Shown here: positions 47,246-58,706 of the stretch, one piece after another
How positions within the stretch are numbered: the stretch's first letter is position 1
Layout of the letters: the number at the start of each line of letters is the position of its first letter
Source of the DNA: Arachnopeziza araneosa
Lineage: Eukaryota > Ascomycota > Leotiomycetes > Helotiales > Arachnopezizaceae
Length of the DNA stretch: 64,000 nt
Reading direction: 5' to 3'
Assembly: GCA_003988855.1 (NCBI GenBank)
Contig: QYAI01000038.1
Span: 1-64,000, forward strand
Notes under the pieces: generated by a model
Told to the model about the DNA's origin: nothing
The model's input: the letters and a program-made list of their open reading frames with translations, nothing else
The model's database searches: none
Translations under genes and position numbers: made by a program

Positions 47246-48780
47246 ACGCCGTTGGAAGTAACAGAAGTCTAAAATTGACTGTTACAACTGCTCACAACGA
47301 ATTTCAGAGTGGCTGTTGGTATCCCTAGCCCACCGTATACGTCGCGCGGGGCGAAGCTGCAGCCGAGGAGTTGTACGGGACAGCTCAGAGACAGTCATTT
47401 TGGTGAAATTTAACAATCGAGGGATTGTCGAAAACAGGCCATAAGAAAAATGTATGGGATGACGAAATTCAAAAGAGTGGACATCGTGCCGCAAGCCATT
47501 GCGGTAGGACTGTGACTCCAAGGATAGACCCGATCAGAGAAGGAAAGTTTGAAGATGATCTTGGAAAGACCATCACTGACTACCATCACAAGAATATGAG
47601 CGTGTCACTCCCACATTTTGAGAGTCAATACTCTGATAAAGTGGCCGATCCTTACTGTACACTTCCTCCTGAATGGTGAAACCAGCTGGCTGCTTGCAGC
47701 ACCAGAGTCAGGACGACAGCAGCAGATATCCAAACGACAAGATGAACTGAAAATATGAACAGAGTGAGCGGATCTCCTCCAAAGTTACGGTTAAATTCCA
47801 CTTGGAATTTTGCTGCTGATCTTGTGCCTCTCTGGGACGAGTTCATGGCTTCTTCTCACCATGCACGGTGCTCGTACATCACCAGAGGCTCGGTAGACAG
47901 TAGAGATTGCACATGCCACACCTGAAACACGCTCTCGATGGGATATACCCACAAAGAGACAACATGGCTCCTCGAAGACACTCTGTAGGAGATGAAATGA
48001 AATGGAAGAGAAAAGCAATCGGAACTTGGTGTCTCCTGTGGTGAGAAGAAAAGGTGTGTAGAACAGAAGAGAGAGGAGAAGACGGGACCCCTCAAAGTTC
48101 TTCTGGTGGTTTTACGCTAAGGTTAGGCCATATCCCGTTAGCGGCATCTGTGTCCGACCATCGGCATTTACCACATTACCAAACTTTTCAGGTATCACGA
48201 GATGGCTCCCCCATCAGCCACCATCATCGCATCTCTCTGAACAATAAGCCAGCACGGTTTGTCGCAAGTCGCACTGAAACAGGCTATTTGCCAGACGCTC
48301 GAAATGATCAATGGTTCTGTCCCCAACCTCAGAGCAGCTGGCCAGCTGACGCGGATATAACAGCAAGACTGACGATATGACGTTCCCGCCACCGAGCGAA
48401 AAAGAAACACCAAGCGCTGAGATTTTGTCGCACTTCGCATTTTAATTGCCGGATGTCACTCTATCTAACGCGTCCGCGTCAATATGCTTACTCTTTGTTT
48501 TTGCGTTGTTTTGTCATTGATTTTAAAGATTCGAGGCACGGATATCCATTTTTAGACCGCATGAGCATGTCATTTCCCTTCCTCAGCCTCACGACCGACA
48601 CTGAAATATTGGTCAATCTGTCGAAATTTCCTTTTATGCTATTTAGATTGGTTTTAGTTGTTTTGGGGAAAGGAGATTGCTTTGTAGACCTAGAAAAATG
48701 CTGGATATAGGGTGTAGAGGAGGGAGGTTGGTAGGGAGCGGTGATGAGCGTCATGCTAAGCGTAACTTGCGGGCTGGAAG

Positions 48781-49860
48781 AGGAAATTTAAACATTTCGT
48801 TGCAAGTAGCAATATGCAGTCATTGATTAATCAAGGGTTCTGAAAGGGCCTCGGGGTGAAGTTTGACGGTATTGCAAATGCTCTAAGCGCGGGAAAGTGA
48901 TGGTATGTTTCGGTAAGGTTGAACTCTGCCATCTAGGTTAGGAAAGAAAGGGTTTATGTTGCAAATCGTAAGTATGCAATATAAGGTACACAAGGATGTT
49001 GATAGGTCTTGAGAAGAAGCTTAGGAGGTCTTTGGCAATGGTACTGCAACCCTCAATGTTGGGGATTTGTGCGGGACGCTAGGAAAACGCTCTGGCCTTC
49101 GAATTTTTGGATCGAGACAGAGAGAAGGTAGAAGAGATTTGTTGTATGCCGAGGATATGAACCAGATCTAAGTTTGTATTCTATGACTTGCACCATTCTT
49201 CTTCCTGACTGGAGCAACGAAGCACATTATCAACAACCCCATTGTAGCCTGCAATTTTGATATCCTCAAGGTATTGGCAGGACTATTGATTTCCTCGACA
49301 GAACCCTTCTAGTACCCTTGATCAATCAGCCAAGGGCCTGAAATCAATTTTAGAATAGACTGTGAAATGCAAATTCTTCACGAGGCGTAGCAGGACGTGA
49401 CGAGCTTTGTCCTCCAACCCGAGAGACGAGGAGGAGAAATTCGTTGCAAGTCGCAGAATGCAAGTTTTGATTACTCAGGGGTGTTGAAAGGTCTTGAGAA
49501 GAAGTCAAGAAGGTTATTGATGATGGCATTGCGACCCTTCAAGGTTGAGGATATGTGGGGAATGCTCGGAGAACACTTCGGCGTTTGATTTCGAGGTTGG
49601 GAGAAGCGGCAGCGAAGTTTTGTCGTCCATCGCAGATATGCAGTTTATATTACTCCAGGGTCTTGAAAGGTCTTGAGAGAGGAGCTTGGAAGGTCATTGG
49701 CCAATCGTGCTGCAACGGCTCGAGGTTGTGGATTTGTGGGGAACGCTACGAGGACGCTCTGGCCTTCGGCCATTGACTTAACAGAAGAGATGGAAAGCGT
49801 TTGTTGCAAATAGCAGATATGCACTTTAAAGTGTTCCGGGGTTCTGAAAGGCCTCATGGA
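48781..49860 (+). repeat. 160-185 bp tandem units with shared flanks
   Basis: Boxes at 48796, 48958, 49137, 49441, 49615 and 49800 head units that also share long flanking text: GTCTTGAAAGGTCTTGAGA about 45 bp after the box, then GATTTGTGGGGAACGCT or close variants about 120 bp after it, and GCTCTGGCCTTCG before the next box. This shows that the boxes belong to one tandem repeat family with a nucleosome-sized period, not to independent sites. Confidence 0.85.
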
Positions 49861-52540
49861 GAAATTCGATGACCGATGGGACGTCGTATTGAGATACTTC
49901 GTGCATGCGATATGGTTATGGGGCGGCTCGAGAAGATAACCTTACCCTTGCGTAACAGTCCGCGGCTAGGACTTAAATTTTCTTTTGTCTCTGCTAGCTT
50001 TGCCTGCAATACTTCTCTTAGTAAGGCCACGATGAAGGGAGAGTGATTAAGAAGGCTGATATACATGTTGCCACGGTTGATAGTGCGGCTCCTATTGCAT
50101 AGACTATACTCGCTCTATTATTGGGGGGGTTGGAAACCGAAAATGGCAAAGAAAAGGCTGTTGCATTTCGCGATCATGCACGTTTTATTAAAAATGCAAT
50201 TTTTGATGTTCTGGAGGCTTATTAAATGATGATATGTCATGCTGATGATCGATATCGAGATCATTATTGCAGGTCGGTGACGAATTCCTGCCACTTTTGA
50301 TGTCCGAGGGGGATTTTGTGCAGATCAGCGTATCACTCCGTGAAGGAACCCAGAGTATCTTGAAAGGATAAATTATCTTTTTAAATGGGTATATACATGG
50401 CAAGTGTTGTATTGGGGCACTCGTGGAGAAGTGTTCCAGTTGGGCATCGAGAATGTAAACTGCCTGAAGTTTCTCTGTACCACGCATCCCCAATTTGTGG
50501 AGCGACATGCTGTGCAAGATATCTCCCATATCAATTCTTGCCTACCATAGTAGAGGTAGAGCGTTCTATTTGTGGTAATTGGATGAGTTGTGCTGGATGA
50601 AGGCAGCTGCAAGAGCCCAAGGATGAATTTGTTGCAATTCGCACCTGCAGCGAACAAATTAATCATGGGTGCCGAATGGGCTGCTTTCTTCTTTTCAAGA
50701 TGTTTCCGAAATCTTGGGCTACATCCGGACGCATGGTATCTGTAAAGAGCTTTTCATTCCATGAGGCTAAATCTTGCAGCGTGCAGAAGATATGTTACGT
50801 TGGTGACGAAGCAGATATTTCCCCAGAACTCGTCAGCAGTGGGGCCGAGATGTCAGAGCGGTTGAGATGTAATGGTATACTACGAAAAGATATCGTTGAT
50901 ATCGGATCCAGATCGAGATTTGCGTGTGGGGAAGACGAGGGCAGTGACCCGTTCTGGTACCAACGCAGGTCGAGCTCGGTCCGATGTCGATTGTGGTCGA
51001 TGTAACGATGTGGGACATCTTGAATCTGTTTGCTAAACGTGTATTATAGGGCTGTTACCACCTCTCCAGCTGAGTAGGCATGTTCTGGTGGCTGCGGTGG
51101 GTAGCCTGGGGCGAGTCTTACCAATGTGTTGGTAAGACCGACACTTCTGATTTGATGCAACTCGTACGACCCCAAGAGGCAAACTAAAATCAAATTCACT
51201 AAGTGTAACCTTGATCAATCCCAATAGAGTCGGAGCAGAGAACGCTGTGGATTAGAGACTTAGCCTGACACCAGCCTTGCTGTGATGAAAAGATTTCACT
51301 CCGATTTGGGACTTGTTATTCGCACGCATGTAATAACACAACCATCATACCATAACGATGAATGGATTTGATCAAAGCGTAGACTGTTACTGGATAGCTG
51401 TAAGGAGAGATATGAACAGGCCCTGGTTTGAAAACTTTTGTTGCGGATCGCATTTCTGCAAGATAAATGAAAGAGTCGAATCCGAACAACTCAACGGTGC
51501 ATTGGGAAAGGAGATATGCCGCCGTCATGGTAGTTAGTGGTGTCAATAATCAATCTGGCATTCGTTCGGCATCTGACGAATGGACCAATACACTCTTTCT
51601 CACAGTTTTGTTGCAAGACGAGATTTCGGCGCGTTAATGATGCCAGGTATCTTATAGGTCCCATCATGATGACATCTTAAAAGCTTGATGTTGTTGGCGT
51701 ATTGCGGTAGTCAGTATCAACTATATTAACCTCAGCTATTGCAGCACAAGTGTGGCGTGGGTCGTGGCTTCGGTGCTGGATCCTCACCCGCGGGCTTGGA
51801 AACAAGCTAACGTACAAGTGAACTATAACGCTGAAATTAATTCACGCGCCGTTCTAGGTTCGGTCATCGTGCAGTGTCTCGTGCGTGCTGTCCAAAAATA
51901 GCAGAACTTCAATATTGAATCTCGTGAACTCTGTAGGCCAGGCCTAGAAGAGGTGAGGTGGCGTCCAATACAAGTCCTACAAAGAGCTTGTTGCATTTCG
52001 TACTCGAATAGGCTGATTGAGACTGAAGCTGATTCCCAAAAGCGGAATTGTTTTGTGTGCGCACAGTTTTTGAAGAAACATCTCCGTTGTTTGGTATCTG
52101 TCATGGGCTACGCCCCGAGCCGGGTTGCGGTCCATACTCAGGATCCAATAGCTCAGCAGTAATTCAGTTTGTTGCGATTCGCATTTGTAGAGCCTATAGA
52201 GGATAAAAAGAAAACCGTCCATTTGTGGTGGTGGATGTTGTCATCGGTGAGGTTATTGGAGGTTGAGGTATGCAGCTAGTAGCAGTTGAAACTTGAAACC
52301 AGCTGACGGATGTGGATGCTTCCCCTTGCCTACGAACGTTTTCGTTGCACGTCTCAAATCTGCATTCTTAAATTAAATTCCGAGACATTCCGGGATTCGA
52401 TCTCTCCCATTCCCTCGGGCTTCCAACTCAGAACGTCAGATTAGCTCTCAAGCCCTCTCTTACCTGTTTCGATCTTCCCAATCAGTACGTGAAGCTCGAA
52501 TCAATTTGCTCAATAGAAGGATTTGTCGTCCTTCGCAAGA

Positions 52541-53912
52541 TGCGCAATATATTTAGATTGCAAAATGTACCAGCTGTAACCTGGAATTATGGACTGGTGA
52601 TTATGATTGATTTGAGCCTTCGTATAAAAACGACTTGATTGGGAAGAAGTTGGAAAGGATGTCAGAAGTGGACAGTCTCGGGGGTGGAGAAATCCATGAC
52701 CGAGGTATCAAAGAAGTAGGCGGTAAACTCTTTAGAGACGAGAAGACCGGGATAAAGATGACGCGGCGTGTGCGCGTGGGAGCGAAGAAGCCCTATAAAT
52801 AGATGTGCGGGGATACCAACAGGGGGTCCTCTTTGGGAAGGAGAATGGACGGAGATTGGAGTGAGGAGTGTGGGATGATGGAAGGCAGAATAGATTGGGG
52901 TATGCGCTGTGTGAAAAGAGAACAAGGGAACGGGACAAGTCCAAAATAAAGACTTGACCCGAAATGGGGGAGTGATGCGAAGAACTGTTGAAAAACTGTT
53001 CGCTTAGTTAGCCGATATTCCCCTATTAAGGTATATACCCTCCATCTACTTTCACAATCCTTCGATAGCCAATTTCAATATTAATATCCGATGATTAGAT
53101 TTGTAGTTGATGAGTTTCAAGGTACTGACCGAATCATAAAAAGAATTCATTTTGATCTTGGGCATGCTCAGAGCTCACCGAGCTCGCACCTCTCCCGTCT
53201 TATGCTGGCCTTGATAATGTTACCTTTGCAAGCCACAGCGAGCGGGGTTAGCAACTGACATCTGCAAGTACATCTACCGACAGCCTTTCAAATCACTTAA
53301 AATTACAATGTGAGTGAATATTGCTACGGCTTTTCCCGTTGTTCTCCGACCTTACGCTTCCAGTAATCATCGGTCAGCCCATAATGATCATGACAAAGCT
53401 GTGAAAGAGTGCGCATTCTTGCGACCCACTCTGGTCTGCGGGATGTGAAGATTGGGGGAGACAGGAGTGAAACAGAAAGGTGTAAGCCACAAGCGGTAGC
53501 GTTGATCGACAGGAGATGTTAGAGGTAGTCTGATAGCCAAGTTGGCCACAGCAGGAGACAATAGATCTTCTTTGCTTAACCTTCTTGATTGCCGTGAGAT
53601 CAATCAGAGAATCAAAATTTGAACAGCATCTCTTGTGAAGCTTTGTTGAAAGTATTGTGGTAATAGTGAGAGAATTACGAAACAGAAATGAGGGACGCGA
53701 CAATCAAGGAATGGCAGACATGACAATAGAGCGAACGAAGAAAAGCAATCCTCACTTTGAGCAGATGACTCTGCTCAGTGCTACTGCTGGGCCAACCTCT
53801 GAGTGTCATGATGCTCTCAAACGTGTCTCGGCTTCGAAGTGGGTAGTTGCTAATAGAGCAGTAGGGAAGATGCGGAGTGAGGTTGTATCAGCTCGAAATT
53901 TCTTCTTTCGCC
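52541..53912. other. Intergenic right of the array
   Basis: No box after 52540. A CTATAAATAG element at 52793-52802 could be a TATA box for an unknown transcript, but the 34-codon frame behind it is not convincing. The frames at 53374-53703 (-) show no domain. Confidence 0.5.
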
Positions 53913-54475
53913 ATGCCTTCACAAAAAACAAACAAATCAGTACCATCAAATGAAGCTATCACTGAATCTGATGCTGATCGACATCAGGCAACTTTCGATA
54001 TTAACTTTTCGCGCTACGTTGAAGACCAGCGATTCTTCCTTTCCAATTTCATTCTCGGTTTTACACCCGCGAACGAGGAGGATGGTTTGATGAAGAACAG
54101 CTTTAAGAGAGTAATCGTAGCGACACCAAGTACTTAAGAGAGCGATGATTCAAAGAGAGCGATGCGCCATTTCTCATGCTCAGTCAACGTTGTCGCCTCG
54201 AAGCTAGCAGCCTAGACGTCGAACTGATTCCCAAGGACGCAGTTCGAAGGACAAGATGTGTTGTACGCAATTGCTATTTCTACCCTTATTTCATCCGAAG
54301 GCGATCCCCAGAACGACCGAGATCGTACAGCGGACAAAGTGACTTCTCAGTCGCATCATCGGCAACCGAATCTCAACGACTTAATTCTATCGATCATCCA
54401 AGGCCAAAGATGTTGAACGACAGTACCATGAAGCTCTGCATGCTTGCTAGCGATGTAACTGGTTTTTCTGCTTGA
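53913..54475 (+). pseudogene. Degraded gene of unknown family
   Basis: An ATG frame at 53913-54137 is coding-like (SKTN-type start, then DINFSRYVEDQRFFLSNFILGF). About 40 bp later the text resumes in another frame at 54176-54475 (LSQRCRLEASSLDVELIPKDAVRR; SDFSVASSATESQRL). No intron with good signals bridges them. Further right, around 55090-55316, a fragment with KVRAVFPDDRKVMDKRFSAQARALEAILN could be the continuation. I read this as a gene that has lost its frame; the family is not known to me. Confidence 0.4.
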
Positions 54476-55649
54476 AATAGGCGTTCCGCCAAACCAAAAG
54501 CTCCTTGGTTCTCTCTTCGGTGTCAAACGGGTGGATTTCTCCCCTCGTGCGCAGTCCAAGATCCAAGGCCCCCAGATAAATTGAATTACTCGTCATATAT
54601 CTTGCACAGACATAAAACTCGAATACCATACGCGTCGTTAATTTCTCTCGAGCAACCGCGGTCTGTTTGGCTCACCGGTCTAAGAAATTCTCTCGGCGAC
54701 ACAGAAACCTTAGTCTTGGAGGAAACCACATACCATCGTTTTATTACTTTACCATCTTGAGGGAAGAGAACTCACAAGATGTCATCTTAAGTTTGCGAGG
54801 TTCGAGGACAAATTCACCCGGCTGGGATCAACTTGTTTGACAATGGAGAACATAAGTTAAGTTACAGTTCCTGCAGACACTTCGCAGGAAGGGAATACAA
54901 TCCCCAGCGCCGAATTCGGAGACGGTAAGACTTTCTCAACATTAGCTCTTGATCATTTATTTCTAGGTAGCCTTTGACCACCCCTTCTCTGCTTTTCAAG
55001 GTTGCTAAGACAGTACGAGAATGATTCGCTGTCAAAAGTCAAGTCGATTTTCCGATTTGGCACCCGCAGCGAGACCCGCATGCCAACTGATGATTAATAG
55101 CATGTCCATCTAGTAAATATCGATAAGATTCGTCTCTTTCCTCAATCAATTCGACGTTACACAACTCAAGGCGGATTTTCTTCGAGGATGAGAAGCCAGA
55201 AAGTACGAGCTGTGTTCCCAGATGATAGAAAGGTTATGGATAAGAGATTCAGCGCTCAGGCCAGGGCCTTGGAGGCAATACTCAATGTGCTGTTATATCT
55301 CAATACTGCTTCTTAACTGACCACGATGGTTCTTTCAACGTGGAGACTGAGCGGCGGTTGGAATTCCATGATCATACAATAAAGCGAGATTGCTTGAAGG
55401 CAGAACAGCCACTGTATAATTTCGAATTAGCATAATACTATACAAAGATTCAAGCATACCTAGACAATTAGTTCAGTGTGAAGCGTCTTGAGAACTAGAG
55501 CTTCCAGCTCTAGGCTTGTCTTGTGCCTGAATGCAGCTCAACCCCGTCAAAACCCGCTTATCACGTGCATGCCCATAACCTCACTCCATGCCGCTCAACC
55601 ACTCCCCAAACAGCGATCTTACCGTCTCTTCTTTCCCACGATTCTCACA
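54476..55649. other. Gene-free stretch with possible 3' remains of the degraded gene
   Basis: Short frames only. The coding-like fragment at about 55180-55316 (+) is described with the degraded gene. The 5' leader of the next gene begins after about 55500. Confidence 0.45.
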
Positions 55650-56418
55650 ATGGGGCCTCTTAGAATTGCTATCAATACTTTACTCTACAGCAGTACGGCG
55701 GGTGTAGCTTCTTTCGCGTTCTGGACACGCAACTCCAAATTCGTGCCCCTCTCCGCGAGTGACCCCATCTTTAGCAACCCATTCTACCTCAAGCATAATC
55801 CCAATCGCAATCCGGAAACGAAAGATCTCTGCACACGGCGAGTTCCTTTGAGTAAAATCAAACCGGCCTTGCTGGAGAAGGAAGCAGAGGGGAAATTGGT
55901 AGAAGCCTTCTGTGCGGGGGTTTGGGGAGGCCTCGGTATGTCAATCAATGCGCTGACTTGTGGAGGAAGCGGATGGAAGAAAAGACAAATCGAACTACAG
56001 CTAATACATCAAATATATAGGATACTGGTACCAGCGCCGTTATCTCGAGAAAAAATATCGAAACACCACTACGACTGCACATCAGCTCTGGACTCCTGAG
56101 GAACTGCTCACCTCCAATTATGATATCGGCACTCAGATAACAGACCACTTCGAAGTCGTTTCGAAGACACCTTACTCTATAATCGTACGTTGCGGTGATA
56201 GTCCTTTAAATACAGGGGTGCGAGATTCAGATGGAGTGTTTGAAATGGGCGTAGCTATTAAGCGGGAGGAAGGAGTGGCAGAATTTAGTTTAAAGAGTGT
56301 ATTTTACAAGGGATTGGGCACCGCTGATAACCCGCCGATGAATGCAAGGGTGGAGTTTGCACACAGGTTATATACAAAGCTTTGGATGGAGAGTGCCATT
56401 AGGAATGTGGTGATTTAG
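55650..56418 (+). CDS. Conserved ascomycete protein of unknown function, 227 aa
   Basis: Exons 55650-55935 and 56021-56418 flank an 85-bp intron (GTATGT donor, CTAAT branch, ATATAG acceptor), giving 227 aa. The N terminus MGPLRIAINTLLYSSTAGVASFAFW is hydrophobic: a membrane anchor or mitochondrial signal. The body has DLCTRRVPLSKIKPALL, FCAGVWGGLGYWYQRRYLEKKY, DHFEVVSKTPYSIIVRCGDSP and SLKSVFYKGLG, a pattern I recognise as a conserved fungal family without an assigned role. An in-frame ATG at 55569 would add 27 residues; the downstream one is chosen because the hydrophobic start is typical. No catalytic residues stand out. The pattern recalls a lipid- or ligand-binding beta fold, which is a guess. 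Confidence 0.85.
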
Positions 56419-58457
56419 GGAAAGGAAGACGGGAGATGTTGTTTCTCATTATGCCCATTAAGACCATTTATGGGAGATAGTTTTGTCCCTATACCCTGTT
56501 TGTAGGGCTGTGTCCGAATTAATACCAGCACAGCTAATGCCCTTGAAAAGTAGCGAGGCCGCCTCTGGATTTCACAAGACCGTAGCCAGCACCAGGATGA
56601 CGTATTCGAGGAGGTAATACCAATTTCAAAACCAAATATTAGGACCTTCTTAAGGATTTATTATTATCATTATTCTCCTTGTTATTTTTGCTGGCCACGT
56701 ATTCCTCCGCTGGCAACAAGGGCTACATTAGACAAGCAATTATGGCACACACTAACCAAGTTAAAACTTTCCCCTCATCGACCTTGAACTATTCTCTCTC
56801 TCTCGCTCATCACATTCGTATTTTGTAGGGCATTTCGATCACAACAATTGAGCTTTGGGTTATTCACGTGTGACCATTATGACTTGCGAGGAAAGATATT
56901 CGTTAAAAGCCTCTGATCTGCCGAGTAGATATGTCCTGCTCTAACTATTTGGAGCTTGCTACGTTGTTCGAATGACCACAGAGAGTAAATCAATCATGTC
57001 TAGTTGTTATCTTAGACATAGATTTTAATCTGAAATTTCGCTCTTCGAGAAGAGGAACTTGAATATGAGCCCCATCACCAGAACTCGCTTATTCTTAGTG
57101 TAAACAAAACAAAAAGCTCACCAAAAAAGATACATTCTCGAGACGTCAAGAAATTGGTTATCGAAGGGAGAGAAGAAATGAGAAACAAATTAGGGATTAA
57201 GAAAAGAGAACACATATACCACATCTCAGCAGGGCGCCGAAGCTAATTATTAATACCCTCTGACACACATTTTTCGAGAAATGCGGATCCCGTTTACGTA
57301 CCTCGTGGTTCAGTGTTACACTCACTTCCAGTCGAGAAAAGAGAGGAGTAAACGAACACATTGTAGGCTCGGTTCCGGCTTCGAATCGTCTTGTTTAATT
57401 GCAGGTAGCAATTTGAGTGTCGCGCTGGTTTTGACAACAGTTCTGCAGACCTACTTAGGTAGACAAGTTGAATTATTCGCAATGAATTCACTTCTCTGTC
57501 TTCAAACTTTCTTGATAATATTCGCATTAAAATAAGTTGTGCGGATTTTTCAGGCTAAGATGTGTAAAACCAGACGTGTATTCAACTTGTTTCGTTCTCC
57601 GCGCTGGGGTGGTCAACTGCCGTCTCACCTAATCACACCACAGGGCTTCTCCAGAGGCCAAGAAAATGTTCTGTAATGAACAAATCAACTATCATCTTCT
57701 CTTATTGGTACATATCTCAATTGGCTCTTGGTTTATTGGCATTAATTCATTCTTCTGGCAGTTTTAGTCACAATCCAGTGGTTCGTGGCCTCGCTCGCTT
57801 GGTTAAGGACGAACTATATGTGATTCCTTGGCGGTTACATATCGGGCCACCTGTTCGGCTTATACACAAAACCTTTCCTGAACCATCATTTATTTGAGTA
57901 TATATCTAGTTTCAACGCAACGAGTCTTCATATTACCTTCGCGTCGCAAAAACACTTGGAGGAGATGAAAGCCGTACGTGATTGGAAATTTCAATCGTAC
58001 CCAATCTAGAATTAAGCGAGTTAAATATTCCCAAATCTGTATTTCCTTGATCTTGATTACCCGCATGAAGAACAATCAACTCCGGATCAAGTAGAGATCT
58101 ACGTCATGAGTTTGAGAAGTCTCTGTTCAACGTTTATATCATGATGGACTCCAGTCTGACATTTTGTGAGCGGCTGGTTTTCTTTGCACCCTTTCATTCT
58201 TTGTGCTCTTGGGGTTCGAGTGCGAACGGAACAAGTTGAAACGAAACGACAGATTGGTCTCTCCCTAGCGGAATTACATTCTATTCACTCACAATCTCTC
58301 AATTTCCCGGGCTAGAAGTTCACCTTTCTACACACAATACTGCTGTCGCATGAATTATCATTTATTCTACTCGTTCTAAGCTTCACTACGAGCACACTCT
58401 TCTCTGCTTCCACACTACCAATTATCTCACCTCGATCAACCGGCCCAAACCAACGAA
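56419..58457. other. Intergenic, 2.0 kb, no gene recognised
   Basis: AT-rich DNA. Frames such as 57281-57535 (+) and 57676-57897 (+) have no supporting motif. No tRNA, repeat or mobile element seen. The last 150 bp are C/T-rich and are probably the leader of the 82-aa gene. Confidence 0.5.
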
Positions 58458-58706
58458 ATGGCAACCCCTAATACATTTACTTCGTTCAACACCTTCAACA
58501 GCATGAAAATGCCGCGAATCAATCCGGCCAACCGCCTTCGTGCCACCCGCAGCTCTCGCTGTATGCGTCTTATGTTCTTCAAACAGTATTCTAAACCGCG
58601 TTATGAGACGCACGCCCGAAAGGTCAATCACGAGATCTTTGAGCCCTTCCGCTATGTGGATGGCAAGTGGGATGATAATGAGAGTGGATGGTGGGAGGGT
58701 TGGTGA
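58458..58706 (+). CDS. Small basic protein, 82 aa, unknown
   Basis: A single frame from ATG (context AACGAAATGGC) to TGA, behind a C/T-rich leader. The first third is Asn/Thr/Phe-rich (MATPNTFTSFNTFNSMKM), the middle strongly basic (PANRLRATRSSRCMRLMFF), and the end acidic and Trp-rich (YVDGKWDDNESGWWEGW). No signal peptide or domain recognised. Composition and start context make it a plausible gene, possibly of a small fungal family. A third of the residues could be disordered. Confidence 0.5.
   Translation: MATPNTFTSFNTFNSMKMPRINPANRLRATRSSRCMRLMFFKQYSKPRYETHARKVNHEIFEPFRYVDGKWDDNESGWWEGW

Larger units (their letters stand above)
38981..52540 (+). repeat. Array of diverged tandem units sharing a TTGTTGCA-NN-TCGCA box
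   Basis: A short box recurs about 40 times, always on the plus strand. Approximate positions: 38991, 39095, 39216, 39336, 39438, 39571, 39690, 39780, 39880, 40127, 40403, 40600, 40765, 40882, 41039, 41429, 41931, 42108, 42295, 42939, 43397, 45855, 46104, 46318, 48258, 48425, 48796, 48958, 49137, 49441, 49615, 49800, 50160, 50628, 51151, 51311, 51437, 51604, 51988, 52168, 52341, 52521. Common forms are TTGCATATCGCA, TTGCATTTCGCA, TTGCACGTCGCA and TTGCAAGTCGCA. The two middle bases vary most. Right-hand copies often continue with ATGCA 3-5 bases later. Steps of 90-135 bp (left) and 160-185 bp (right) recur. Sequence between boxes is mostly diverged. An alpha/beta hydrolase gene and a pseudogene interrupt it. 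No long open frame, transposase or terminal repeats were found. Function unknown; see findings. Confidence 0.85.

Noticed and set aside
38981..52540. Reading the box array as a CRISPR array
   Set aside because: Box length is only 13-20 bp and imperfect, spacing runs from 77 to over 2000 bp, no cas genes are present and the DNA is from a fungus.
38981..52540. Calling the box a CENP-B box
   Set aside because: The architecture is similar, but the core bases of the CENP-B box (TTCG....A..CGGG) are not matched. I keep it only as an analogy.
52793..52950. TATA-like CTATAAATAG with a 34-codon frame behind it
   Set aside because: The frame is short, has no recognised content and no further exon could be found.
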